A DNA stretch of 64,000 bases from Arion vulgaris. Taxonomy: Eukaryota; Mollusca; Gastropoda; Stylommatophora; Arionidae. The notes below the pieces were generated by a model. It had not been told where the DNA came from. It was given only the letters and a program-made list of their open reading frames with translations, and did no database searches. The DNA lies in contig CM036760.1 in the NCBI GenBank assembly GCA_020796225.1, positions 4,830,501-4,894,500 of the forward strand. Reading direction: 5' to 3'. This document shows, piece by piece, positions 49,740 through 62,200 of the stretch (position 1 is its first letter; every line of letters begins with the position of its first letter). The position numbers and the translations under genes were made by a program.

Positions 49740-50072
49740 TCACTGCACGTCGAACAAATTAGTCCATAAGTGCTCCGATCTCTTCCTCAGTATGCCCATC
49801 AGCGTGTGGCGACTAACGACACCAGTTCTTTGTTGGTTTACAATTCTTCTTTGTCTGCCAGCATAGCGTTCTTGTCGAGCTACACCACACTTAACTTTGA
49901 GTTCTTGCAGTCTGGTTAGTGTTGTGGATTCACCGCTATTACGTGAATCATGTACACGTCCTCTCTCCCTTAAGGAATTTATAATATCAGCCTGGTCCAT
50001 TGCTCGTCCGCTTTGGACAGCAGCCATACCTGCAAGCCTATCCGCACGTTCATTCCCCTTACACCTGCATGG
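49740..50072 (-). mobile_element. RNH2 LINE 3' end, minus strand
   Basis: Minus strand: GNERADRLAGMAAVQSGRA (RNase H end), MDQADIINSLRERGRVHDS, TRLQELKVKCGVARQERYA, GRQRRIVNQQRTGVVSRHTL, MGILRKRSEHLWTNLFDVQ. Open for 95 codons, so less decayed than 20182-20542. The same tail design (LKELGV, FNQ..TG..S.HTL, RSEHLW) identifies it as RNH2, but a separate subfamily. Truncated at its 5' end by SINE-D. Confidence 0.88.
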
Positions 50073-50290
50073 CAGTGTGACCTACAAGGCATGTCGCAAG
50101 AAGCGAATGGTTTAGGACCTAGGGCAGCTACCCTAGTAAAATAAAAAAGCATCGCAGAAATCGGATGTGCTGGTCTACTTGTAGGCACACAGCTGACACA
50201 GCGTACAATCGCTCTTAGGCTCAGATCACATGTAAATCATACAGAGTGGTCGATGTAGAGCATTCGAAGAAGAAGAAGAAGAAGAAGAAG
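50073..50290 (+). mobile_element. SINE-D, 5'-truncated
   Basis: Begins within the module at GTGTGACCTACAAGGCATG, goes on with ACCTAGGGCAGCTACCCTAG, AAGCATCGCAGAAATCGG, GCTCTTAGGCTCAGATCAC and ends GTAGAGCATTCGAAGAAGAA with a GAA run to 50290. Confidence 0.9.
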
Positions 50291-50390
50291 GACAAATAAA
50301 TCATCGTGAAAACAAATGATCTCCAAACAAAATAAAAGTTGGAATAGTCACTCAAAACGTGCAGTAGTTAACATACACAAGGGGGTTCCA

Positions 50391-50820
50391 ACTGGCGTAG
50401 AGTTTAGGTGTTCGTCTCTCGTGTTAAACCAAAGGTACAAGGTTCGCTCCCCCGTGGAGCCATGTGGACATTTTTCCAGAGATCCCTGATCTTAGTGTAG
50501 GTGAGATCAAGATACTAGTCCTATCGAAGTCGGACGATAAAACATAGGTCCGGTGTTAAATATGAGCACGGAAAAGAACCCTTAGCAGTTCAAAATCGAG
50601 ACGAGCAGACTATCCCATAGAGTAGCTGTCAGGGTAAAACTCATAAGAAAAGATTAAAATTATTACATGAATATCTTCACCATTTTCAAAATTACATCGG
50701 CTCGCGGGCGCTACGAAGTTCGTGCTCTGTAGCTAATATTTTCCTGTGTAAGAAAGAGATCGAAGCACACATGGTTACTCACCGAAGTGCAATAACAATG
50801 AACTTACCATCAATCAATCA
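50391..50820 (+). mobile_element. SINE-C, full-length reference copy
   Basis: Head GGCGTAGAGTTTAGGTG (box A region), CAAGGTTCGCTCCCCCGTGG (box-B-like); body CCAGAGATCCCTGATCTTAG, CTAGTCCTATCGAAGTCGG, GAGCACGGAAAAGAACCC, then TCTTCACCATTTTCAAAATT, GTAAGAAAGAGATCGAAGC and a short CAATCAAT tail. Confidence 0.92.
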
Positions 50821-50848
50821 GTTCATTAATCAAACATACATAGTATAA

Positions 50849-51370
50849 TGTGAGCGTCTGTAGCTTCAGCGGTAGTGAGTTTGATCACGAACCCAAGCGT
50901 ACCTGGTTCAAAACCCACGGTGGGCAAACAATTTGGAAGCTAATTCGTTTCCAGGGAATTTTACAAAAGTTAAAAATAGACCTCACCGTTCAGAAAGCAA
51001 TGGCAAACTACTGAACGTATAAGTGGTGTCTAGAAAATCAACGGCTCATTTACTGTCGTTGATGGCTACGTCCTTTAGGATATGCCACCGCCCGAGTGGT
51101 TACCGGGGCCCAAATTTGGGGTGTAAAGAATAGAACCACTGTTACCTGCCACGCATGTCGTAAGAGGCGATTAAGGAGGTTTGACTGAAATCGGATGCAC
51201 ATGTCCTAAACGTGTAGAAGTCTATGCGTTTAGAGGCCTACAAAACAATATGCAACGTATACACGTTCTTGGCAAAGATCAAACATATCACAAAGAGTGA
51301 TTAAAATTGGTCGTAAAGAACGAACGTAAAGAAGAAGAAGAGGATATGCCACGATTTTCATTTCATTTTC
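50849..51370 (+). mobile_element. SINE-E split by SINE-A
   Basis: Head GCGTCTGTAGCTTCAGCGG, CCTGGTTCAAAACCCACGG (box B), body GGAAGCTAATTCGTTTCC, GACCTCACCGTTCAGAAAG, GGTGTCTAGAAAATCAACGG, then SINE-A at 51089-51340, then GATATGCCACGATTTTCATT. Confidence 0.92.
51089..51340 (+). mobile_element. SINE-A inserted in SINE-E
   Basis: Full-length plus-strand copy, CGCCCGAGTGGTTACCGGGG to GTAAAGAAGAAGAAG. Perfect 12-bp target duplication AGGATATGCCAC at 51077-51088 and 51341-51352. Confidence 0.96.
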
Positions 51371-51833
51371 ACACAATAAAATAATAAATACATAACGATC
51401 AACTGTAAATAGAACTATACACACAAGAAATACTTACTGGAGATAGAGAGAAAAGCTTGATGACTAAATAATAACAAGGTTTTTAATCTCATTGAATGCA
51501 CGCACGTGTTACATTGAGCCCCAACTACTTAAAGACCTGGGAATGGGTTTGTGTCTGTTAGCTTTACTACGTCCACGAATTCGCTCGATTATAGTTACAG
51601 CTTTTGAGGTGTGCTACTGTTCGCCGTTTGTGTTGGCCGATTATCTTCTTGTAATCTGCTAGACCAGATTACGTGCTTCATTCTCGTCAACACTTTTGGA
51701 AATAGGAAGGCTTGTATAAGGTCCTTCGTGTCTCACTGTCTTTTGCAAACATCAGCGAAGTTCACAGAGATGGTATCTACATTTCTTCTTCAATCGGATA
51801 TTTTCACGTTATTTTTTGGTCTCTCTTTCCTTC
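51371..51833. other. Unique sequence next to the satellite, no gene recognised
   Basis: A frame at 51611-51892 (93 codons) runs into the first satellite units and has no motif. Nothing in the unique part resembles the 42-bp unit, so the array's seed is not visible here. Confidence 0.45.
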
Positions 51834-51840
51834 TTTATCA

Positions 51841-51995
51841 TGTGTTTAAATCTTACATATGGTACTCTTTTCCTTCTTTATCATGTGTTTAAATCTTACA
51901 TATGGTCCTCTTTTCCTTCTTTATCATGTAATTCTTGATCTTCTTTTCCTTCGTTATTATTTGTTTCCATGTGATTCTTGGTCGTCCTTACCTTC
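51841..51995. repeat. Satellite edge block, copy 1
   Basis: Divergent units TGTGTTTAAATCTTACATAT (twice), then CATGTAATTCTTGATCTTC and CGTTATTATTTGTTTCCATG. This is the left border of the array and recurs inside it at 55291, 56846 and 59076. Confidence 0.93.
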
Positions 51996-54900
51996 TTTAT
52001 CATGTGTCTCCATGTTATTCTTGGTCTTATCGTTTCTTCTTTATCATGTGTCTCCATGTTATTCTTGCCGTCCTTACCTTCTTTATCATGTGTCTCCATG
52101 TTATTCTTGGCCGTCCTTACCTTCTTTATCATGTGTCTCCATGTTATTCTTGCCATCCTTACCTTCTTTATCATGTGTCTCCATGTTATTCTTGCCATCC
52201 TTACCTTCTTTATCATGATTCTCCATGATATTCTTGCCATCCTTACCTTCTTTATCATGTGTCTCCATGTTATTCTTGCCATCATTACCTTCTTTATCAT
52301 GTGTCTCCATGTTATTCTTGCCATCCTTACCTTCTTTATTATGTGTCTCCATGTTATTCTTGGTGTCCTTACCTTCTTTATCATGTGTCTCCATGTTATT
52401 CTTGGTGTCCTTACCTTCTTTATCATGTGTCTCCATGTTATTCTTGGTCGTCCTTACCTTCTTTATCATGTGTCTCCATGTTATTCTTGGTGTCCTTACC
52501 TTCTTTATCATGTGTCTCCATGTTATTCTTGGTCGTCCTTACCTTCTTTATCATGTCTCTCCATGTTATTCTTGGTGTCCTTACCTTCTTTATTATGTGT
52601 CTCCATGTTATTCTTGGTGTCCTTACCTTCTTTATCATGTGTCTCCATGTTATTCTTGGTCGTCCTTACCTTCTTTATCATGTGTCTCCATGTTATTCTT
52701 GGTGTCCTTACCTTCTTTATCATGTGTATCCATGTTATTCTTGGTGTCCTTACCTTCTTTATCATGTGTCTCCATGTTATTCTTGCCATCCTTACCTTCT
52801 TTATCATGTGTCTCCATGTTATTCTTGGTGTCCTTACCTTCTTTATCATGTGTCTCCATGTTATTCTTGGTCGTCCTTACCTTCTTTATCATGTGTCTCC
52901 ATGTTATTCTTGCCATCGTTACCTTCTTTATCATGTGTCTCCATGTTATTCTTGACCTCCTTACCTTCTTTATCATGTGTCTCCATGTTATTCTTGGTGT
53001 CCTTAACTTCTTTATTATGTGTCTCCATGTTATTCTTGCCATCCTTACCTTTTTTATCATGTGTCTCCATGTTATTCTTGCCATCCTTACCTTCTTTATT
53101 ATGTGTCTCCATGTTATTCTTGCCATCCTTACCTTCTTTATCATGTGTCTCCATGTTATTCTTGCCATCCTACCTTCTTTATCATGTGTCTCCATGTTAT
53201 TCTTGCCATCCTTACCTTCTTTATCATGTGTCTCCATGTTATTCTTGCCATCCTTACCTTCTTTATCATGTGTCTCCATGTTATTCTTGCCGTCCTTACC
53301 TTCTTTATCATGTGTCTCCATGTTATTCTTGGTCGTCCTTACCTTCTTTATCATGTGTCTCCATGTTATTCTTGGTCGTCCTACCTTCTTTATCATGTGT
53401 CTCCATGTTATTCTTGCCATCCTTACCTTCTTTATCATGTGTCTCCATGTTATTCTTGCCATCCTTACCTTCTTTATCATGTGTCTCCATGTTATTCTTG
53501 CCATCCTTACCTTCTTTATCATGTGTCTCCATGTTATTCTTGCCATCCTTACCTTCTTTATCATGAGTCTCCATGTTATTCTTGCCATCCTTACCTTCTT
53601 TATCATGTGTCTCCATGTTATTCTTGCCATCCTTACCTTCTTTATCATGTGTCTCCATGTTATTCTTGCCATCCTTACCTTCTTTATCATGTGTCTCCAT
53701 GTTATTCTTGCCATCCTTACCTTCTTTATCATGAGTCTCCATGTTATTCTTGGTGTCCTTACCTTCTTTATCATGTGTCTCCATGTTATTCTTGCCATCC
53801 TTACCTTCTTTATCATGTGTCTCCATGTTATTCTTGCCATCCTTACCTTCTTTATCATGTGTCTCCATGTTATTCTTGGTCGTCCTTACCTTCTTTATCA
53901 TGTGTCTCCATGTTATTCTTGGTGTCCTTACCTTCTTTATCATGTGTCTCCATGTTATTCTTGACATCCTTACCTTCTTTATCATGTGTCTCCATGTTAT
54001 TCTTGGTCTTCCTTACCTTCTTTATCATGTGTCTCCATGTTATTCTTGGTCGTCCTTACCTTCTTTATCATGAGTCTCCATGTTATTCTTGCCATCCTTA
54101 CATTCTTTATCATGTGTCTCCATGTTATTCTTGGTGTCCTTACCTTCTTTATCATGTGTCTCCATGTTATTCTTGCCATCCTTACCTTCTTTATCATGTG
54201 TCTCCATGTTATTCTTGGTCGTCCTTGCCTTCTTTATCATGAGTATCCATGTTATTCTTGCCATCCTTACCTTCTTTATCATGTGTCTCCATGTTATTCT
54301 TGCCATCCTTACCTTCTTTATCATGTGTCTCCATGTTATTCTTGCCATCCTTACCTTCTTTATCATGAGTCTCCATGTTATTCTTGCCATCCTTACCTTC
54401 TTTATCATGTGTCTCCATGTTATTCTTGCCATCCTTACCTTCTTTATCATGTGTCTCCATGTTATTCTTGGTGTCATTACCTTCTTTATTTTGTGTCTCC
54501 ATGTTATTCTTGGTCGTCCTTACCTTCTTTATTATGTGTCTCCATGTTATTCTTGGTCGTCCTTACCTTCTTTATCATGTGTCTCCATGTTATTCTTGGT
54601 GTCCTTACCTTCTTTATCATGTGTCTCCATGTTATTCTTGCCATCCTTACCTTCTTTATCATGAGTCTCCATGTTATTCTTGCCATCCTTACCTTCTTTA
54701 TTATGTGTCTCCATGTTATTCTTGCCATCCTTACCTTCTTTATCATGTGTCCCCATGTTATTCTTGCCATCCTTACCTTCTTTATTATGTGTCTCCATGT
54801 TATTCTTGCCATCCTTACCTTCTTTATCATGTGTCTCCATGTTATTCTTGCCATCCTTACCTTCTTTATCATGTGTCTCCATGTCATTCTTGCCATCCTT

Positions 54901-55290
54901 ACCTTCTTTATCATGTGTCTCCATGTTATTCTTGGTGTCCTTACCTTCTTTATCATGTGTCTCCATGTTATTCTTGCCATCCTTACCTTCTTTATCATGT
55001 GTCTCCATGTTATTCTTGGTGTCCTTACCTTCTTTATAATGTGTCTCCATGTTATTCTTGGTGTCCTTACCTTCTTTATTATGTGTCTCCATGTTATTCT
55101 TGGTGTCCTTACCTTCTTTATTATGTGTATCTATGTTATTCTTGGTGTCCTTACCTTCTTTATCATGTGTCTCCATGTTATTCTTGGTGTCCTACCTTCT
55201 TTATCATGTGTCTCCATGTTATTCTTGGTGTCCTTACCTTCTTTATCATGTGTCTCCATGTTATTCTTGCCATCCTTACCTTCTTTATCA

Positions 55291-55445
55291 TGTGTTTAAA
55301 TCTTACATATGGTACTCTTTTCCTTCTTTATCATGTGTTTAAATCTTACATATGGTCCTCTTTTCCTTCTTTATCATGTAATTCTTGATCTTCTTTTCCT
55401 TCGTTATTATTTGTTTCCATGTGATTCTTGGTCGTCCTTACCTTC
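55291..55445. repeat. Satellite edge block, copy 2
   Basis: Same 155-bp block as 51841-51995, followed as there by GGTCTTATCGTTTCTTC. It lies 3,450 bp from copy 1. Confidence 0.93.
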
Positions 55446-56845
55446 TTTATCATGTGTCTCCATGTTATTCTTGGTCTTATCGTTTCTTCTTTATCATGTG
55501 TCTCCATGTTATTCTTGGCCGTCGTTACCTTCTTTATCATGTGTCTCCATGTTATTCTTGGCCGTCCTTACCTTCTTTATCATGTGTCTCCATGTTATTC
55601 TTGCCATCATTACCTTCTTTATCATGTGTCTCCATGTTATTCTTGCCATCCTTACCTTCTTTATCATGATTCTCCATGTTATTCTTGCCATCCTTACCTT
55701 CTTTATCATGTGTCTCCATGTTATTCTTGCCATCCTTACCTTCTTTATTATGTGTCTCCATGTTATTCTTGCCATCCTTACCTTCTTTATTATGTGTCTC
55801 CATGTTATTCTTGCCATCATTACCTTCTTTATCATGTGTCTCCATGTTATTCTTGCCATCCTTACCTTCTTTATTATGTGTCTCCATGTTATTCTTGGTG
55901 TCCTTACCTTCTTTATCATGTGTCTCCATGTTATTCTTGCTATCCTTACCTTCTTTATCATGTGTCTCCATGTTATTCTTGGTCGTCCTTACCTTCTTTA
56001 TCATGTGTCTCCATGTTATTCTTGGTGTCCTTACCTTCTTTATCATGTGTCTCCATGTTATTCTTGGTCGTCCTTACCTTCTTTATCATGTCTCTCCATG
56101 TTATTCTTGGTGTCCTTACCTTCTTTATTATGTGTCTCCATGTTATTCTTGGTGTCCTTACCTTCTTTATCATGTGTCTCCATGTTATTCTTGGTCGTCC
56201 TTACCTTCTTTATCATGTGTCTCCATGTTATTCTTGGTGTCCTTACCTTCTTTATCATGTGTCTCCATGTTATTCTTGGTGTCCTTACCTTCTTTATCAT
56301 GTGTCTCCATGTTATTCTTGGTGTCCTTACCTTCTTTATCATGTGTCTCCATGTTATTCTTGCCATCCTTACCTTCTTTATCATGTGTCTCCATGTTATT
56401 CTTGGTGTCCTACCTTCTTTATAATGTGTCTCCATGTTATTCTTGGTGTCCTTACCTTCTTTATTATGTGTCTCCATGTTATTCTTGGTCGTCCTTACCT
56501 TCTTTATTATGTGTCTCCATGTTATTCTTGCCATCCTTACCTTCTTTATTATGTGTCTCCATGTTATTCTTGCCATCCTTACCTTCTTTATCATGTGTCT
56601 CCATGTTATTCTTGGTGTCCTTACCTTCTTTATTATGTGTCTCCATGTTATTCTTGGTGTCCTTACCTTCTTTATTATGTGTATCTATGTTATTCTTGGT
56701 GTCCTTACCTTCTTTATCATGTGTCTCCATGTTATTCTTGGTGTCCTTACCTTCTTTATCATGTGTCTCCATGTTATTCTTGGTGTCCTTACCTTCTTTA
56801 TCATGTGTCTCCATGTTATTCTTGCCATCCTTACCTTCTTTATCA

Positions 56846-57000
56846 TGTGTTTAAATCTTACATATGGTACTCTTTTCCTTCTTTATCATGTGTTTAAATC
56901 TTACATATGGTCCTCTTTTCCTTCTTTATCATGTAATTCTTGATCTTCTTTTCCTTCGTTATTATTTGTTTCCATGTGATTCTTGGTCGTCCTTACCTTC
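56846..57000. repeat. Satellite edge block, copy 3
   Basis: Same block, followed by GGTCTTATCGCTTCTTC (T to C change shared only with copy 4). It lies 1,555 bp from copy 2. Confidence 0.93.
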
Positions 57001-59075
57001 TTTATCATGTGTCTCCATGTTATTCTTGGTCTTATCGCTTCTTCTTTATCATGTGTCTCCATGTTATTCTTGGCCGTCCTTACCTTCTTTATCATGTGTC
57101 TCCATGTTATTCTTGGCCGTCCTTACCTTCTTTATCATGTGTCTCCATGTTATTCTTGCCATCCTTACCTTCTTTATCATGTGTCTCCATGTTATTCTTG
57201 CCATCCTTACCTTCTTTATCATGATTCTCCATGTTATTCTTGCCATCCTTACCTTCTTTATCATGTGTCTCCATGTTATTCTTGCCATCCTTACCTTCTT
57301 TATTATGTGTCTCCATGTTATTCTTGCCATCCTTACCTTCTTTATTATGTGTCTCCATGTTATTCTTGGTGTCCTTACCTTCTTTATCATGTGTCTCCAT
57401 GTTATTCTTGCTATCCTTACCTTCTTTATCATGTGTCTCCATGTTATTCTTGGTCGTCCTTACCTTTTTTATCATGTGTCTCCATGTTATTCTTGGTGTC
57501 CTTACCTTCTTTATCATGTGTCTCCATGTTATTCTTGGTCGTCCTTACCTTCTTTATCATGTCTCTCCATGTTATTCTTGGTGTCCTTACCTTCTTTATT
57601 ATGTGTCTCCATGTTATTCTTGGTGTCCTTACCTTCTTTATCATGTGTCTCCATGTTATTCTCGGTCGTCCTTACCTTCTTTATCATGTGTCTCCATGTT
57701 ATTCTTGGTGTCCTTACCTTCTTTATCATGTGTCTCCATGTTATTCTTGGTGTCCTTACCTTCTTTATCATGTGTCTCCATGTTATTCTTGGTCGTCCTT
57801 ACCTTCTTTATCATGTGTCTCCATGTTATTCTTGCCATCGTTACCTTCTTTATCATGTGTCTCCATGTTATTCTTGACCTCCTTACCTTCTTTATCATGT
57901 GTCTCCATGTTATTCTTGGTGTCCTTAACTTCTTTATTATGTGTCTCCATGTTATTCTTGCCATCCTTACCTTTTTTATCATGTGTCTCCATGTTATTCT
58001 TGCCATCCTTACCTTCTTTATTATGTGTCTCCATGTTATTCTTGCCATCCTTACCTTCTTTATCATGTGTCTCCATGTTATTCTTGCCATCCTTACCTTC
58101 TTTATTATGTGTCTCCATGTTATTCTTGCCATCCTTACCTTCTTTATTATGTGTCTCCATGTTATTCTTGCCATCCTTACCTTCTTTATTATGTGTCTCC
58201 ATGTTATTCTTGCCATCCTTACCTTCTTTATTATGTGTCTCCATGTTATTCTTGGTGTCCTTACCTTCTTTATTATGTGTCTCCATGTTATTCTTGCCAT
58301 CCTTACCTTTTTTATCATGTGTCTCCATGTTATTCTTGCCATCCTTACCTTCTTTATTATGTGTCTCCATGTTATTCTTGCCATCCTTACCTTTTTTATC
58401 ATGTGTCTCCATGTTATTCTTCCCATCCTTACCTTCTTTATTATGTGTCTCCATGTTATTCTTGGTGTCCTTACCTTCTTTATTATGTGTCTCCATGTTA
58501 TTCTTGCCATCCTTACCTTCTTTATTATGTGTCTCCATGTTATTCTTGCCATCGTTACCTTCTTTATCATGTGTCTCCATGTTATTCTTGCCATCCTTAC
58601 CTTTTTTATCATGTGTCTCCATGTTATTCTTGCCATCCTTACCTTCTTTATTATGTGTCTCCATGTTATTCTTGCCATCCTTACCTTCTTTATCATGTGT
58701 CTCCATGTTATTCTTGCCATCCTTACCTTCTTTATCATGTGTCTCCATGTTATTCTTGCCATCCTTACCTTCTTTATCATGTGTCTCCATGTTATTCTTG
58801 CCATCCTTACCTTCTTTATCATGTGTCTCCATGTTATTCTTGCCGTCCTTACCTTCTTTATCATGTGTCTCCATGTTATTCTTGGTCGTCCTTACCTTCT
58901 TTATCATGTGTCTCCATGTTATTCTTGGTCGTCCTTACCTTCTTTATCATGTGTCTCCATGTTATTCTTGCCATCCTTACCTTCTTTATCATGTGTCTCC
59001 ATGTTATTCTTGGTGTCCTTACCTTCTTTATCATGTGTCTCCATGTTATTCTTGCCATCCTTACCTTCTTTATCA

Positions 59076-59230
59076 TGTGTTTAAATCTTACATATGGTAC
59101 TCTTTTCCTTCTTTATCATGTGTTTAAATCTTACATATGGTCCTCTTTTCCTTCTTTATCATGTAATTCTTGATCTTCTTTTCCTTCGTTATTATTTGTT
59201 TCCATGTGATTCTTGGTCGTCCTTACCTTC
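59076..59230. repeat. Satellite edge block, copy 4
   Basis: Same block with the copy-3 variant GGTCTTATCGCTTCTTC, 2,230 bp from copy 3. No further copy occurs up to 64000. Confidence 0.93.
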
Positions 59231-62200
59231 TTTATCATGTGTCTCCATGTTATTCTTGGTCTTATCGCTTCTTCTTTATCATGTGTCTCCATGTTATTCT
59301 TGGCCGTCCTTACCTTCTTTATCATGTGTCTCCATGTTATTCTTGGCCGTCCTTACCTTCTTTATCATGTGTCTCCATGTTATTCTTGCCATCCTTACCT
59401 TCTTTATCATGTGTCTCCATGTTATTCTTGCCATCCTTACCTTCTTTATCATGATTCTCCATGTTATTCTTGCCATCCTTACCTTCTTTATCATGTGTCT
59501 CCATGTTATTCTTGCCATCCTTACCTTCTTTATTATGTGTCTCCATGTTATTCTTGCCATCCTTACCTTCTTTATTATGTGTCTCCATGTTATTCTTGCC
59601 ATCATTACCTTCTTTATCATGTGTCTCCATGTTATTCTTGCCATCCTTACCTTCTTTATTATGTGTCTCCATGTTATTCTTGGTGTCCTTACCTTCTTTA
59701 TCATGTGTCTCCATGTTATTCTTGCTATCCTTACCTTCTTTATCATGTGTCTCCATGTTATTCTTGGTCGTCCTTACCTTTTTTATCATGTGTCTCCATG
59801 TTATTCTTGGTGTCCTTACCTTCTTTATCATGTGTCTCCATGTTATTCTTGGTCGTCCTTACCTTCTTTATCATGTCTCTCCATGTTATTCTTGGTGTCC
59901 TACCTTCTTTATTATGTGTCTCCATGTTATTCTTGGTGTCCTTACCTTCTTTATCATGTGTCTCCATGTTATTCTCGGTCGTCCTTACCTTCTTTATCAT
60001 GTGTCTCCATGTTATTCTTGGTGTCCTTACCTTCTTTATCATGTGTCTCCATGTTATTCTTGGTGTCCTTACCTTCTTTATCATGTGTCTCCATGTTATT
60101 CTTGGTCGTCCTTACCTTCTTTATCATGTGTCTCCATGTTATTCTTGCCATCGTTACCTTCTTTATCATGTGTCTCCATGTTATTCTTGACCTCCTTACC
60201 TTCTTTATCATGTGTCTCCATGTTATTCTTGGTGTCCTTAACTTCTTTATTATGTGTCTCCATGTTATTCTTGCCATCCTTACCTTTTTTATCATGTGTC
60301 TCCATGTTATTCTTGCCATCCTTACCTTCTTTATTATGTGTCTCCATGTTATTCTTGCCATCCTTACCTTCTTTATCATGTGTCTCCATGTTATTCTTGC
60401 CATCCTTACCTTCTTTATTATGTGTCTCCATGTTATTCTTGCCATCCTTACCTTCTTTATTATGTGTCTCCATGTTATTCTTGCCATCCTTACCTTCTTT
60501 ATTATGTGTCTCCATGTTATTCTTGCCATCCTTACCTTCTTTATTATGTGTCTCCATGTTATTCTTGGTGTCCTTACCTTCTTTATTATGTGTCTCCATG
60601 TTATTCTTGCCATCCTTACCTTTTTTATCATGTGTCTCCATGTTATTCTTGCCATCCTTACCTTCTTTATTATGTGTCTCCATGTTATTCTTGCCATCCT
60701 TACCTTTTTTATCATGTGTCTCCATGTTATTCTTCCCATCCTTACCTTCTTTATTATGTGTCTCCATGTTATTCTTGGTGTCCTTACCTTCTTTATTATG
60801 TGTCTCCATGTTATTCTTGCCATCCTTACCTTCTTTATTATGTGTCTCCATGTTATTCTTGCCATCGTTACCTTCTTTATCATGTGTCTCCATGTTATTC
60901 TTGCCATCCTTACCTTTTTTATCATGTGTCTCCATGTTATTCTTGCCATCCTTACCTTCTTTATTATGTGTCTCCATGTTATTCTTGCCATCCTTACCTT
61001 CTTTATCATGTGTCTCCATGTTATTCTTGCCATCCTTACCTTCTTTATCATGTGTCTCCATGTTATTCTTGCCATCCTTACCTTCTTTATCATGTGTCTC
61101 CATGTTATTCTTGCCATCCTTACCTTCTTTATCATGTGTCTCCATGTTATTCTTGCCGTCCTTACCTTCTTTATCATGTGTCTCCATGTTATTCTTGGTC
61201 GTCCTTACCTTCTTTATCATGTGTCTCCATGTTATTCTTGGTCGTCCTTACCTTCTTTATCATGTGTCTCCATGTTATTCTTGCCATCCTTACCTTTTTT
61301 TATCATGTGTCTCCATGTTATTCTTGCCATCCTTACCTTCTTTATCATGTGTCTCCATGTTATTCTTGCCATCCTTACCTTCTTTATCATGTGTCTCCAT
61401 GTTATTCTTGCCATCCTTACCTTCTTTATCATGAGTCTCCATGTTATTCTTGCCATCCTTACCTTCTTTATCATGTGTCTCCATGTTATTCTTGCCATCC
61501 TTACCTTCTTTATCATGTGTCTCCATGTTATTCTTGCCATCCTTACCTTCTTTATCATGTGTCTCCATGTTATTCTTGCCATCCTTACCTTCTTTATCAT
61601 GAGTCTCCATGTTATTCTTGGTGTCCTTACCTTCTTTATCATGTGTCTCCATGTTATTCTTGCCATCCTTACCTTCTTTATCATGTGTCTCCATGTTATT
61701 CTTGCCATCCTTACCTTCTTTATCATGTGTCTCCATGTTATTCTTGGTCGTCCTTACCTTCTTTATCATGTGTCTCCATGTTATTCTTGGTGTCCTTACC
61801 TTCTTTATCATGTGTCTCCATGTTATTCTTGACATCCTTACCTTCTTTATCATGTGTCTCCATGTTATTCTTGGTCTTCCTTACCTTCTTTATCATGTGT
61901 CTCCATGTTATTCTTGGTCGTCCTTACCTTCTTTATCATGAGTCTCCATGTTATTCTTGCCATCCTTACATTCTTTATCATGTGTCTCCATGTTATTCTT
62001 GGTGTCCTTACCTTCTTTATCATGTGTCTCCATGTTATTCTTGCCATCCTTACCTTCTTTATCATGTGTCTCCATGTTATTCTTGGTGTCCTTACCTTCT
62101 TTATCATGTGTCTCCATGTTATTCTTGGTCGTCCTTGCCTTCTTTATCATGAGTATCCATGTTATTCTTGCCATCCTTACCTTCTTTATCATGTGTCTCC

